Shown here: positions 55,687 through 64,000 of the stretch, piece by piece
Layout: each line of letters opens with the position of its first letter
Position numbering within the stretch: position 1 is the stretch's first letter
DNA from: Paenibacillus humicola
Lineage (GTDB): Bacteria > Bacillota > Bacilli > Paenibacillales > Paenibacillaceae
Length of the DNA: 64,000 bases
Direction of reading: 5' to 3'
Assembly: GCF_028826105.1 (NCBI RefSeq)
Contig: NZ_JAQGPL010000001.1
Coordinates: 5,525,501 to 5,589,500, forward strand
The notes under the pieces: model-generated
Seen by the model: only the letters and a program-made list of their open reading frames with translations
Databases searched by the model: none
Told to the model about the DNA's origin: nothing
Translations under genes and position numbers: made by a program

Positions 55687-57969
55687 TTGAAATGGTCTTA
55701 TTTTAGATCCAGGCTTTTCTTGAAATATATTTGGTCCTATTTGTTTATCCTGCTGATTCCGTTAATTCTGACGACCTTATTCATTTATCAAAATGCCGTC
55801 AGCAGCCTCCGCTCTCAAATCGAGCAGTCCCGTTACAACCAGTTGACGCAGACGAAAAACATTATCGACGCCCGTCTGAAGGAGCTCGGCGAGATCGCGT
55901 CCCGCCTCTCCTACGACGACAGGCTGACCCCGAGCCGCGTTCACGACCCGTATTACAGCCGGGACGCCATCCAGGCGCTGGACCAATACAAGGCGACCAG
56001 CTCGATCATCGGCGAATTGTTTTTGTATTTTCACAAGGATCAGCGGATCTATTCTTCCAAAGGCATGTCGAGTCTGGACGTGTTCGCGGACAAATACAGC
56101 TTTCGCAGCTGGAACCGGACCGAGCTCGTCAAGGACTTGAACGGCGTGAAATATCCGACGATGCGGCCGGCCGACGCCGTCAGGCAAACCTACCTGCAAA
56201 AATCGATTCTCGCCTACCTGGTTCCCATCACCCCCAATAACCCGAATCCGCACGGCACCGTGTTGTATTTCATCGAAGAATCCGAGCTGAACGGCCTGAT
56301 AGATTCTATATTAGGCAATTATAAAGGATTGTCCTACATATTTGACGATAAAGGCCAAATTTTAGCTGCCAACCGTCAGGGCGAATCGATCGGGGATGCG
56401 GACGCCAGGTCCTTGTTCGACCTGCCTCCCGGCATTCACAGCCGGACGCTGAACGGCATTCCGCACTCCGTCGTTTCCGTCAAGTCCGGCCAAAACGGCT
56501 GGACGTATTTGTCGGTTATGCCAAGCACCCAGTTTTTCAGCAGCGTCGTGCACGTCCGCAGCTTCATCATCATGCTGCTCTGCATCGCCGCTCTCGCGGG
56601 TGCCTTCATCGCGCTGCTGCTCGCCCGAATGCAGTACGAGCCGATCTCCTCGCTTGCGGAATACGCGAATCATCCGAAGCGGACGGCCGGCGGCTCGCCC
56701 CCGCGCGGCAACGAGCTGGAACGCATTCATTTTGCGCTTCGCGAATACAGCTCGCTGGCGGATCTGCAGGAGCCTTACGCCCGCAACCACGTGCTCTACA
56801 TGCTGCTCAAATACGGGAATACGGACAGCCTGACGCCGGAGCTTCAGGAGGCGTTCGGTCTCCGGTTCGACCGTCCCCGCCATTTCGCGATGGTAACGGG
56901 ATGGGGCGCGCGGAACGACGGCCGGCAGGACCCGGAGAGCCTGCGCAGGCTTCTTGCGCGGGCGGAATACGCCGCGCTCGGCGCCTGCACGTACGGCGTG
57001 GAGCTTCCCCAGGCCGATCATCTTGCGCTGATCGTCAGCTTCGTCCCGGACGGTATGACGGAGGAATTCCTTCAGGTCCGGCAAATCGTCGAGGCGGTCC
57101 GCGGCAGGATGCGGGAGCTGTTCGACGTCATTCCGGCGATCGGCGTCGGCACCTGCTATTCGAAGCCGGAGCAGCTGAACCCGTCCTATATCGAAGCCTG
57201 CTCCGCGTTCGAGCTGCGGGCGGAAGGCAGCGCGGGCACCGCCACCTACTTCGAGAAGCTGTCCGATGAGCCGAAGCTCGCGTCCTGGATTCCCGGCAGC
57301 GAGCTGCTGAAGCTTTCCCAGAGCTTGAAGCAGGGCAGCTACGACGTGGCCGCGCAAACGATCGGCACGGCCGTCCGGAGCCTGCAGACGTCACGGCCGT
57401 CCGATCTGCTCGCGCGGTGCATCTGCTTCGACATCCTGAATACGATGCTGCGAACCGCATCGGAGCTGGACTTTCATGACGCGATACACGACATTGCGCC
57501 TCATGCGATTTCCGGCGGTTCATGGGAGGACGCGGAGAACGTCTTCCTTGGACTCGCGTCCCGCATCTGCGCCCAGGTCGAACGCAAAAACCGGATCGAG
57601 GAGCACTCCCAGATCGACCGGATCGCGGCGTACATCGATCGGCATTATGCGGATCATACGCTTAGTCTCGAGAAAATCGCCTTCGAGTTCGCCGTCTCGC
57701 CGTCGCACGTCAGCCGTTCGTTCAAGGAGAAGGTCGGTCTCAATTTCATCCAGTATATCTGGCAGAAGCGGCTCGAAGAGGTGAAGCGCCAATTAACGTC
57801 GACAAGCGATCCGCTGAAGGACATCATCGCCCGGGTCGGCTACCTGGATACCCCGAACTTCATCCGCCGTTTCAAGAAAGAAACGGGGCTGACGCCGGGG
57901 CAGTTCCGCAAGCTTTATGATTCCGCCGGCGAGACGGACGATTCGCCGGACGGCACCGAGGGCAGATAA
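55687..57969 (+). CDS. Membrane-anchored AraC-family regulator with cache-like sensor
   Basis: This 760-residue one-component regulator has a membrane segment at residues 12-35, an extracellular cache-like domain of about 250 residues and a second segment near residues 285-310 (FIIMLLCIAALAGAFIALLLA). A long cytoplasmic middle part and a C-terminal AraC domain follow from about residue 655, with HTHs in LEKIAFEFAVSPSHVSRSFKEKVG and VGYLDTPNFIRRFKKETGLTP. It resembles YesM sensors joined to a DNA-binding output. It starts at TTG 55687 with GGGGGAG six bases upstream. It probably controls the neighbouring ABC transporter and the GH18 operon. Confidence 0.92.
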   Translation: MKWSYFRSRLFLKYIWSYLFILLIPLILTTLFIYQNAVSSLRSQIEQSRYNQLTQTKNIIDARLKELGEIASRLSYDDRLTPSRVHDPYYSRDAIQALDQYKATSSIIGELFLYFHKDQRIYSSKGMSSLDVFADKYSFRSWNRTELVKDLNGVKYPTMRPADAVRQTYLQKSILAYLVPITPNNPNPHGTVLYFIEESELNGLIDSILGNYKGLSYIFDDKGQILAANRQGESIGDADARSLFDLPPGIHSRTLNGIPHSVVSVKSGQNGWTYLSVMPSTQFFSSVVHVRSFIIMLLCIAALAGAFIALLLARMQYEPISSLAEYANHPKRTAGGSPPRGNELERIHFALREYSSLADLQEPYARNHVLYMLLKYGNTDSLTPELQEAFGLRFDRPRHFAMVTGWGARNDGRQDPESLRRLLARAEYAALGACTYGVELPQADHLALIVSFVPDGMTEEFLQVRQIVEAVRGRMRELFDVIPAIGVGTCYSKPEQLNPSYIEACSAFELRAEGSAGTATYFEKLSDEPKLASWIPGSELLKLSQSLKQGSYDVAAQTIGTAVRSLQTSRPSDLLARCICFDILNTMLRTASELDFHDAIHDIAPHAISGGSWEDAENVFLGLASRICAQVERKNRIEEHSQIDRIAAYIDRHYADHTLSLEKIAFEFAVSPSHVSRSFKEKVGLNFIQYIWQKRLEEVKRQLTSTSDPLKDIIARVGYLDTPNFIRRFKKETGLTPGQFRKLYDSAGETDDSPDGTEGR

Positions 57970-58017
57970 AAATCAACATATCCGGTCACAATGGACGGGA
58001 TATGTTGATTGTTTTTT
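57967..58017. terminator. Bidirectional terminator between AraC and binding-protein genes
   Basis: A perfect 13-bp stem (AATCAACATATCC with GGATATGTTGATT) has GTTTTTT on the right. The A-run on the left gives TTTTTAT to the leftward transcript. Confidence 0.88.
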
Positions 58018-58031
58018 CATCTCGCGGATGA

Positions 58032-59672
58032 TTATTTGGCAGTTTGATTCCACGTGTCGTAGGCCTGCTGATAAATTTCGACCAGCCGGTCGCCGCCCAT
58101 TTTCTTCACCTGCGACAAATAGTTGTCCCAGCCCGAGAGCGGCTCCTGGCCGGTGACGAATTTGGCCTCCATCTGCTTTACATACGTATCGAGGTCGGAC
58201 CGGATCGCCGAGACCTCCGACTGCTGGTCGTTCGTCAAATAGACGTTCGGGAACGGCGCCTTGGCGATCGGCAGCAGCTTCGTCGCGTTTTGCTGATCCA
58301 GCCATTTGTCGAAGTCCCCCTGGAGCCCGTTCGTCAAATCGCTCGTATTGATTCCCGGCGCCACAATGCCATAATTCGGCGTCAGCTTCGATCTGTAATC
58401 GTCGCGGTTGCCGCCGCCCGGCACCGGCAGCCATTCCTTCACATGGTTCGTTTTGTCCTTATATTTCCAAAGGACGTTCTCGGGTCCCTGCGAGAACAGG
58501 GTCGCGCCGTCGTAGCTGTACAAATAATCGACCCAGCGCATGGAAGCTTCCGGCGACGGATTGGTGCTCGAAATCGCGAAGGTGCCATTGGCCGAAATGC
58601 CGGGATGCTTACCGTAAACCGGCGAGTCCGCGATCTCGCTCTTGACCGGTGTCATGAGCGGATTGCTCTCGTCCGAATCGCCGCCGAGCGTAAAATTCGG
58701 AAACCAGTCGTTGAACAGCCCGATCTGGTTATTCTTTCCTTTTGCTTTCTTCTGGTCGTCCGTTTGCGAGAACGTATCGTGATCCAGCAAATCCTCGTTC
58801 CACAGGCGGTTCATGAAGGTCAGGTAGCCTTTGTAGCCCTCTTCCTGGAACGGGTAGTGAACTTTGCCCTGCTTGTCGGCGTAAATATCCTCGTTGTACA
58901 TGCCCCAGAAGCCGAAGAAATACATGCGCAGGTCGTCCAGCTTGACGGAAGTGAGCGGAATTTCGTCCTTTTTCCCGTTGTGGTTCGGGTCCTCGTTTTT
59001 GACCCGCTTCAGGTACGTGTACAGCTCATCCGTCGTCTTCGGCTCCGAAGCGCCGAGCGCCTTCAGAAACTTGCCGTTGTACCACATCGGGCCGCGGTAC
59101 CAGACGGCGGACAGATCGATATACGGCAGCGCGTATATATGGCCGTCGGGCGTCGTGAAAGACTTGCGGATATCCGGATGCTCGTCGAAAATTTTCTTGA
59201 GGTTCGGCGCGTAGCCGCCGTCAATGTACTTCTCCAGCGGAAGCAGCACGCCCTGGCTGCCGTACGTCACCTGCTCGGCCGGCGTCAGGTCCGCCGCGTA
59301 GAAGATGTCCGGCAGGGTGCCGCTTGCGAAGATCAGGTTCTTCTTTGCCGAAAAACTGTCCGTCGGCACGTTCTGGTACTGCATTTTGATGCCCGTCATT
59401 TTCTCCATGTCCTGCAGAACGGGCATTTTGTTCCAGTCCTGTACGCCGATGTCCTGCGACATCATCTTCAGCGTCAGCGGCTTGCTGACGATCGGGAAAC
59501 CGTCCTTGCTAACATCCGAAGCCGCATCCGCCGCCGGCTTATTCGCAGCGGACGTTCCGGCCGCCGCGCTTCCGGCGTCCTTGCCCGAGTCGGAACCGCA
59601 AGCGGCGAGCACCGACGCAAGCAGCGTCAGCGATACCGACAAAGCGGCGCTTTTCTTCATTGCTTTCGCCAC
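58032..59672 (-). CDS. Extracellular solute-binding lipoprotein of a carbohydrate ABC transporter
   Basis: This 546-residue lipoprotein is of the LplA/YtcQ type. The signal peptide ends in the lipobox VLAAC (cysteine at about residue 26), and an Ala/Gly/Ser-rich tether follows. Family features are NLIFASGTLPDIFYAADL, TTPDGHIYALPYID and DELYTYLKRVKNEDPNHNGK. The GTG at 59672 is preceded by GGGGAG. It is the third gene of a permease-permease-binding protein operon and has the same general order as the cluster at 13644-17275. Confidence 0.92.
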   Translation of the reverse strand: MAKAMKKSAALSVSLTLLASVLAACGSDSGKDAGSAAAGTSAANKPAADAASDVSKDGFPIVSKPLTLKMMSQDIGVQDWNKMPVLQDMEKMTGIKMQYQNVPTDSFSAKKNLIFASGTLPDIFYAADLTPAEQVTYGSQGVLLPLEKYIDGGYAPNLKKIFDEHPDIRKSFTTPDGHIYALPYIDLSAVWYRGPMWYNGKFLKALGASEPKTTDELYTYLKRVKNEDPNHNGKKDEIPLTSVKLDDLRMYFFGFWGMYNEDIYADKQGKVHYPFQEEGYKGYLTFMNRLWNEDLLDHDTFSQTDDQKKAKGKNNQIGLFNDWFPNFTLGGDSDESNPLMTPVKSEIADSPVYGKHPGISANGTFAISSTNPSPEASMRWVDYLYSYDGATLFSQGPENVLWKYKDKTNHVKEWLPVPGGGNRDDYRSKLTPNYGIVAPGINTSDLTNGLQGDFDKWLDQQNATKLLPIAKAPFPNVYLTNDQQSEVSAIRSDLDTYVKQMEAKFVTGQEPLSGWDNYLSQVKKMGGDRLVEIYQQAYDTWNQTAK

Positions 59673-59708
59673 ATTCCTCTCCCCTTACCGTGAAAATATA
59701 TGAGCAGA

Positions 59709-60620
59709 TCAGCCCTTGACGGAGCCGATCATAACCCCTTGCACAAAATAACGCTGAAGAAACGGATAAATGGCAATGACGGGCACGATCGCCACGATGA
59801 TCACGGCATATTTCACGAGCGCGGCAACCTCCGCCTTGCTGTTCAGCGCCTCCGCCGTCGTCGCATCGATCGAAACGCCGGCCTGCGTGGACAAATCCTG
59901 CAGCACCAAAATTTGGCGCAGCACGAGCTGCAGCGGATATTTCGCGCTGTCGTTCAAATAAATGAGCGCCGGAAAGTAGCTGTTCCAGTTGCCGACCCCG
60001 TAGAAAAGCGCCATCACGGCGACAATCGCCATCGAAAGCGGCAGGACGATTTTCACGAACAGCCGGAAGTTGCTGCAGCCGTCGATCTGCGCGGCCTCCT
60101 GCAGCTCTTTCGGGATTGAGGTCTGAAAGAACGTCCGGCAGACGACGATGTTCCAGATCGAAGCGGCCGACGGAAGGACGATCGCCCAAATCGTATTGAT
60201 CATGCCCAGCTCCTTCACCAGCAGATAAGTCGGCACGAGCCCCCCGCCGAAGAACATGGTTACCATGAACATCGCCATAAAAAAGCCGCGCCCGGCAAAA
60301 TCCTTTCGGCTGAGCGCATATGCCGCCGGAAGCGTTACCGCCAAATTGATGAACGTGCCTACCGCCGTATACAGGATCGCGTTCGCGTATCCGGTCCAAA
60401 TATCCGCGTCCTGAAACACCCGCCGGTAGCCGTCGAACGTGATGCCCTTCGGCAGCAGCCACATTTCGCCGGAGCTGACGGCCTTCGGATCGCTGACCGA
60501 TGCGCTGATCATATACAGCATCGGATACAGCACGACAACAAACGCAACGGTTAACATCGCGTAATTGAAAATCAGATAAGCTCTGTCCCTGCCCGTTTCT
60601 TTAATGGCCGAAACCGCCAT
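59709..60620 (-). CDS. Carbohydrate ABC transporter permease, YtcP/LplC type
   Basis: This 303-residue MalG-like permease has six membrane segments. The EAA loop is KELQEAAQIDGCSNFRLFVKIVLPLS, and the C-terminal end is YFVQGVMIGSVKG. GGGAGG lies eight bases before the ATG at 60620, and only 15 bases separate it from the partner permease. It imports a sugar with the permease at 60636 and the lipoprotein at 58032, driven by an ATPase not encoded here. Confidence 0.94.
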   Translation of the reverse strand: MAVSAIKETGRDRAYLIFNYAMLTVAFVVVLYPMLYMISASVSDPKAVSSGEMWLLPKGITFDGYRRVFQDADIWTGYANAILYTAVGTFINLAVTLPAAYALSRKDFAGRGFFMAMFMVTMFFGGGLVPTYLLVKELGMINTIWAIVLPSAASIWNIVVCRTFFQTSIPKELQEAAQIDGCSNFRLFVKIVLPLSMAIVAVMALFYGVGNWNSYFPALIYLNDSAKYPLQLVLRQILVLQDLSTQAGVSIDATTAEALNSKAEVAALVKYAVIIVAIVPVIAIYPFLQRYFVQGVMIGSVKG

Positions 60621-60635
60621 AGCCGTTCCTCCCTT

Positions 60636-61622
60636 CTACCATAAGCTGCTGCTTTCATTTGTCCGGCGCACGATCTGGTTGACGAGCACAAGCAGGATCG
60701 CATTGACAACCGAGTTGAACACGCCGATGGCCGTCGAAAAGCTGTATTGCGCGTCCAATAGCCCCGACCGGTACACATAGGTGGAAATCACATCCGACGA
60801 TTCCATATTGAGCGGATTTTGCAGCAGCAAAATTTTCTCATAGCCGACGCCCAGCAGCGTCCCCATATTCAGGATGAGCAAAATGGTCATCGCCGGGACG
60901 AGCGCCGGGAAATTGATGTGGCGGACGCGCTGGAAGCGCGATGCGCCGTCGATGATCGCCGCTTCGTGCAGCCCCGGATCGACGCCGGATAACGCAGCCA
61001 GGAAAATAATCGTGCCCCAGCCCGCGCCCTGCCAGATATCCGAGAGCACGTACATCGTTTTGAACCATCTCGGGTCGGTCAGGAAATCGGGGGTATCGAT
61101 TCCGAGCCATTTGATCGCGTGCGGGATCAGCCCCGTCGAGGGCGACAGGAATGAAATGATCATGCCGGCCATGACGACGATCGAAATAAAGTGCGGCGCA
61201 TAAGTGACCGTCTGTACCGCCCGTTTGAAAAAGCCGTCCTTCACTTCATTGAACGCAAGCGCAAGGAGGATGGGAATCGGAAAGCCGACGGCGAGCCCGT
61301 ACAGGCTGATGCTGAACGTGTTCCACAGCAAGTCCCAAAAATAATACGAATGGAAAAATCGTACGAAATGGTCGAAGCCGACCCAGGGGCTCCCGATAAT
61401 CCCTTTGACCGGAATGAAGTTTTTGAACGCGATCTGAATGCCGTACATCGGACCGTACACAAAGATTAAAAAGTAAAAAAAGGCCGGCGCGATAAACAGA
61501 TACAGCTCCCAATTCCGTAAGACGCGTTTGAATAGGTGACGCTGTTTTCGTTTCCGCAGCTCCGGAAGCTTGTGCAATTCCGGAAGCGTGCCGCCTGTCA
61601 AGACGCTCTTGGCATCCTGCAT
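60636..61622 (-). CDS. Carbohydrate ABC transporter permease, LplB type
   Basis: This 328-residue MalF-like permease has a basic cytoplasmic N-terminus (RKRKQRHLFKRVLRNWELYLF). Six membrane segments and the EAA loop GLHEAAIIDGASRFQRVRHINFPA follow. It ends in RRTNESSSLW. I choose ATG 61622 with GGGGGAG seven bases upstream; longer frames have no ribosome site. It is the first gene of this transporter operon. Confidence 0.93.
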   Translation of the reverse strand: MQDAKSVLTGGTLPELHKLPELRKRKQRHLFKRVLRNWELYLFIAPAFFYFLIFVYGPMYGIQIAFKNFIPVKGIIGSPWVGFDHFVRFFHSYYFWDLLWNTFSISLYGLAVGFPIPILLALAFNEVKDGFFKRAVQTVTYAPHFISIVVMAGMIISFLSPSTGLIPHAIKWLGIDTPDFLTDPRWFKTMYVLSDIWQGAGWGTIIFLAALSGVDPGLHEAAIIDGASRFQRVRHINFPALVPAMTILLILNMGTLLGVGYEKILLLQNPLNMESSDVISTYVYRSGLLDAQYSFSTAIGVFNSVVNAILLVLVNQIVRRTNESSSLW

Positions 61623-62041
61623 GCTTCTCCCCCTTCCAGTCGATTTCTTGTTCCGCCTTACCGCCACCATAACCGACGAGCCGCCGCCTTGAAAATATGT
61701 CATTTCCGGACGGTACGGAAACGCTTGCACCGTTTAAAATCTCCTTTATTCGAAACAACTTCATCGGATTCGAATCGGGGCAGGCAGGCGTGAGGGAGCA
61801 AAAGACATTCGTGCCGATGTGTAAAATTTGCCGTAAGGCGGTCAAAACGCCGTCCTCGATCAATTTCGGCCTATCCATCGGATGAGCGGAACGGCTTATT
61901 GGAAGCGGTTTTTCTCATGTTATCAAAAATAACATACCGGTGTCCGCTGGAAACGGGTTCCATGTTTACGGCTTGGACGGGAAGGATTCAGCGCCAGAAA
62001 TGGAGAAGTTGTCGGAACGAATTCGGATCGGAGGCGGGGGG
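61623..62041. other. Divergent intergenic region with an inverted repeat
   Basis: No gene is supported here. At 61917-61935 there is a perfect inverted repeat, ATGTTAT, five A-rich bases, ATAACAT, which could be an operator or an RNA hairpin for the rightward GrpB-like gene. On the leftward strand TGCAAGCGTTTCCG (about 61717-61730) is a poor cre-like match in front of the permease operon. Confidence 0.4.
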
Positions 62042-62557
62042 ATGGCCAGAACTTGGGAGGTCGTGCCGTGGGTAAGCAATTGGGCACGGATGTATGAGAA
62101 GGAAGCGGATATGCTGCGGGCGATATTCGGCGGTGAGCTTGAGGCTATCCATCATATTGGCAGCACGTCCGTGCCGGCGGTCGGCTGGGCCAAGCCGATT
62201 ATCGATATTTTAGTTGTCGTCCGGAATATCAATGCAGTGGAAGGGTATCATGACAAAATGAGGAACGCCGGATACCGGCCGCGCGGAGAGAACGGCATTT
62301 CGGGACGTAGCTATTTTACGAAAGGGGAAACGCCGCGAACGCATCACGTCCATGTCTTTCAAACCGGCAATGAATCGATACGGAGGCATCTGCATTTCAA
62401 GGCTTTTCTAATGGAGCACCCGGAGGAAGCCGCGGCGTACGGCCGGTTAAAGCAGGAGATTCTCGCCGCCTATCCCCATACCGAATACCAGCAGGAGAAG
62501 GAAAAACGGATGCGCCCCTTCGTCGAAAAGGCGCTGAATTGGGGGCAGGAACGATAA
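62042..62557 (+). CDS. GrpB (UPF0157) family protein
   Basis: This 171-residue protein of the GrpB family has a nucleotidyltransferase-like fold. The family motif HHIGSTSVPAVGWAKPIIDILVVV carries the 'GSTSvpgl..KpiiDi' signature, and FTKGETPRTHHVHVFQ and HLHFKAFLMEHPEEAAAY are also typical. The biochemical role is unclear. GGAGG lies just before the ATG at 62042. It stands alone between the transporter operon and the SDR. Confidence 0.93.
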   Translation: MARTWEVVPWVSNWARMYEKEADMLRAIFGGELEAIHHIGSTSVPAVGWAKPIIDILVVVRNINAVEGYHDKMRNAGYRPRGENGISGRSYFTKGETPRTHHVHVFQTGNESIRRHLHFKAFLMEHPEEAAAYGRLKQEILAAYPHTEYQQEKEKRMRPFVEKALNWGQER

Positions 62558-62653
62558 ACGACAGAAAAAAGTATAGCTTCTTACTTAAATTAATTATAAA
62601 ATTGGAAGGGACGTACCTAATCAACCCCATTAAACTCTAGGAGGCATAATGTA

Positions 62654-63427
62654 ATGACACAAGTCAGCTTCGATTTAACGGGTAAAGTCGCGATCGTGAC
62701 CGGCGCGGGACGCGGGATCGGACGAACGGTTGCGGAAGGTTTGGCGCACGCCGGCGCGGACGTCGTGCTGACCGCCCGGACCGAAGCCGAGGTGCTGAAG
62801 GCCGCGGAGGAAATCCGGCTTGCGACCGGGCGGCGGACGCTTGGCGTAACCTGCGACGTTTCGGACAGCGCCGCCGTCGATTCGGCCGTGCGGCAGGTGA
62901 TGGAGACGTTCGGGAAAATCGATATCCTGGTGAACAATGCGGGGACAACCGTCCGCAGTAACGCCTTCGAACTGAGCGAGGACGAATGGGATTTGATCGT
63001 CGATACGAACCTCAAGTCGGTATTCCTCATGTCTCGGGCGGCCGGCCGGCATATGGTCGAGCGCGGAAGCGGGCGCATCGTCAATATCGCTTCCGCCGCC
63101 TCCGAATTGACGCTGTCTTTTTCCACCGTTTATGGTCCGAGCAAAGCGGGTGTCGTCCACCTGACGCGTCAGCTCGCGATGGAATGGGCCAAATCCGGCG
63201 TCACCGTCAATGCCGTCAGTCCCTGGTTTTTCCGGACCTCTCTGAACGAGAAAAATCTCGACAACCCAGAGGTCAAGGAGGTTATCGAGCGGCGCACGCC
63301 GATGGGCCGGTACGGCCGTCTGGAGGAACTGATCGCGCCCGTCCTGTTCTTCTGCTCCGACGCTTCGAGCTACGTGACCGGGCAAAACCTGCTCGTCGAC
63401 GGAGGCGCCTCCCATTTCGCCATTTGA
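62654..63427 (+). CDS. Short-chain dehydrogenase/reductase
   Basis: This 257-residue classical SDR has the cofactor motif TGAGRGIG at residues 15-22, NNAG at about residue 94, the catalytic Ser in NIASAASELTLSFS, and the catalytic tyrosine and lysine in YGPSK. It is of the FabG/gluconate 5-dehydrogenase type and oxidises or reduces a sugar or keto acid. TAGGAGG precedes the ATG. It is followed by a strong terminator shared with the convergent GH127 gene. Confidence 0.94.
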   Translation: MTQVSFDLTGKVAIVTGAGRGIGRTVAEGLAHAGADVVLTARTEAEVLKAAEEIRLATGRRTLGVTCDVSDSAAVDSAVRQVMETFGKIDILVNNAGTTVRSNAFELSEDEWDLIVDTNLKSVFLMSRAAGRHMVERGSGRIVNIASAASELTLSFSTVYGPSKAGVVHLTRQLAMEWAKSGVTVNAVSPWFFRTSLNEKNLDNPEVKEVIERRTPMGRYGRLEELIAPVLFFCSDASSYVTGQNLLVDGGASHFAI

Positions 63428-63464
63428 AGCTTGGAAGCCGGGCGGTCTTCACGCCAGGCAAAAT

Positions 63465-63510
63465 CAAAAAACCATCCGCCTTCCCGACTCGAAGAACGGA
63501 TGGTTTTTTG
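63465..63510. terminator. Bidirectional terminator after the SDR and GH127 genes
   Basis: AAAAAACCATCCG (63466-63478) pairs with CGGATGGTTTTTT (63497-63509), giving T-runs in both directions. Confidence 0.9.
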
Positions 63511-63595
63511 CATTTCGCCGGTCGAAACCCGGCCCGGGGCGGCAGGTGATCTGCCCGCCCCGAGCCGAGAGCCGCCGGTTCGGTCCCGGATGCCG

Positions 63596-64000
63596 CTACT
63601 GAGCCGCCGTCCGGATCCAAACGGTCATTTCGCCTTCCTCCCGGTTGCCCCACAAATAATACGGCACGGCCTTCAGGCGGACCGGCTCCGCCGCCTTTTC
63701 CTCCGCCAGCGGCCGGTAAGACGCGTCCTCCGGCCAGGAGGCCCGGTCGTCCGCGCACCCGTCCGCTTCGATAACGACCGCTCCGCCGCACAGCCCCTCG
63801 TCGAACCTCGAATCCAGCTTCGCGGTACGCACGATCGACAGCGACGCCATCGGGCTGCCGTTGTCCGTTTCCTCCAGGCAGTACACGAGCGGACCGCGTT
63901 GAATCGCGGCTTTGCCCGCATTCGCCCGGATGTCCGGGCGGGCGGCGATCAGCTCGGCCGCAAGCTCGGGCCGCCACTCCACGACATCGCCCTGCGCCCA
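63596..64000 (-). CDS. Glycoside hydrolase family 127-like protein (C-terminal part only)
   Basis: The last 134 residues are in the window; the frame runs off the right edge. The text WAQGDVVEWRPELAAEL, IRANAGKAAIQRGPLVYCLEE and the ending VPYYLWGNREEGEMTVWI match the C-terminal beta-sandwich domain of GH127/DUF1680 beta-L-arabinofuranosidases. These release arabinose from plant or glycoprotein chains. The catalytic domain lies outside the window. The shared terminator at 63465 follows the stop. Confidence 0.82.
   Translation of the reverse strand, partial: WAQGDVVEWRPELAAELIAARPDIRANAGKAAIQRGPLVYCLEETDNGSPMASLSIVRTAKLDSRFDEGLCGGAVVIEADGCADDRASWPEDASYRPLAEEKAAEPVRLKAVPYYLWGNREEGEMTVWIRTAAQ

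Noticed and set aside
61697..61885. 62-codon rightward frame with a CxxC (CKICRKAV)
   Set aside because: It has no ribosome site, lies opposite the upstream region of the permease operon, and the cysteine pair alone is not enough to support a gene.

Overview
The window looks like a chromosomal segment of a GC-rich, spore-forming, low-GC-phylum bacterium of the Paenibacillaceae (Paenibacillus/Cohnella type). The basis is a T-box tyrosyl-tRNA synthetase, a GerA-type spore germination operon, several YesM/YesN-type regulators beside LplB/YtcP-type sugar ABC transporters with lipoprotein solute-binding proteins, sigma-A-like promoters and strong GGAGG ribosome binding sites. No tRNA, rRNA, CRISPR array, insertion sequence or phage gene was seen. 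The genus is inferred from gene content, not from a search.

Layout. 1-2271: a NarL-type two-component pair (regulator cut by the window edge) and a small membrane protein. 2448-4810: a LanFEG-like ABC transporter. 5032-6696: T-box leader and tyrS. 6749-7738: an AT-rich island with two unrecognised genes. 7995-10325: DUF899, a double VOC protein and a decayed yfiT/bstA-like gene. 10746-21321: one long leftward carbohydrate cluster (YesN/YesM, two solute-binding lipoproteins, two permeases, two TIM-barrel isomerases, an NAD epimerase) with a near-perfect cre site in front. 21476-24397: a small unknown gene, an ankyrin pseudogene, an APH-fold kinase and an iron alcohol dehydrogenase. 24479-26547: an OmpR-type two-component system. 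26806-29997: thioredoxin, an Rrf2 regulator, a DsbA/FrnE-like protein, DUF72 and a CBO0543-like membrane protein. 30162-34310: germination operon. 34469-37520: a StyA-like flavin monooxygenase and an Lsa-type ABC-F protein with an attenuator leader. 37680-41244: TetR/MFS efflux and a NagZ-like lipoprotein. 41518-51745: nitrate/nitrite assimilation (cobA, hemD-like, nirD, nirB, an ANTAR antiterminator, narK, nasC, mobA). 52091-64000: ornithine aminotransferase, then a second sugar cluster (GH18, TIM-barrel isomerase, membrane AraC regulator, solute-binding lipoprotein, two permeases), GrpB, an SDR and the end of a GH127 gene.

How the genes work together. The nitrate block is a coherent regulon. 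narK imports nitrate, NasC reduces it to nitrite and NirBD reduces nitrite to ammonia. CobA and the HemD-like protein feed siroheme synthesis and MobA finishes the molybdenum cofactor. Both nirB and narK have a TGTNA-N7-TNACA box (TnrA/GlnR type) overlapping the -35, followed by a leader RNA with two AxxGxx hexaloop hairpins whose second hairpin competes with a terminator. The gene between them encodes an ANTAR protein with a degenerate receiver domain.

The most interesting regulatory links are these. (1) A 22-bp direct-repeat operator occurs twice, about 60 nt upstream of the LanFEG-like transporter and about 60 nt upstream of the OmpR-type system 22 kb away; it ties an orphan peptide-resistance transporter to a distant sensor. 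(2) The ABC-F gene has a leader with a start-stop (ATG-TAA) element, a long hairpin, an anti-terminator arm and a terminator. (3) The StyA-like gene appears to start at ATC behind a perfect Shine-Dalgarno sequence. Two genes are decayed by internal deletions.
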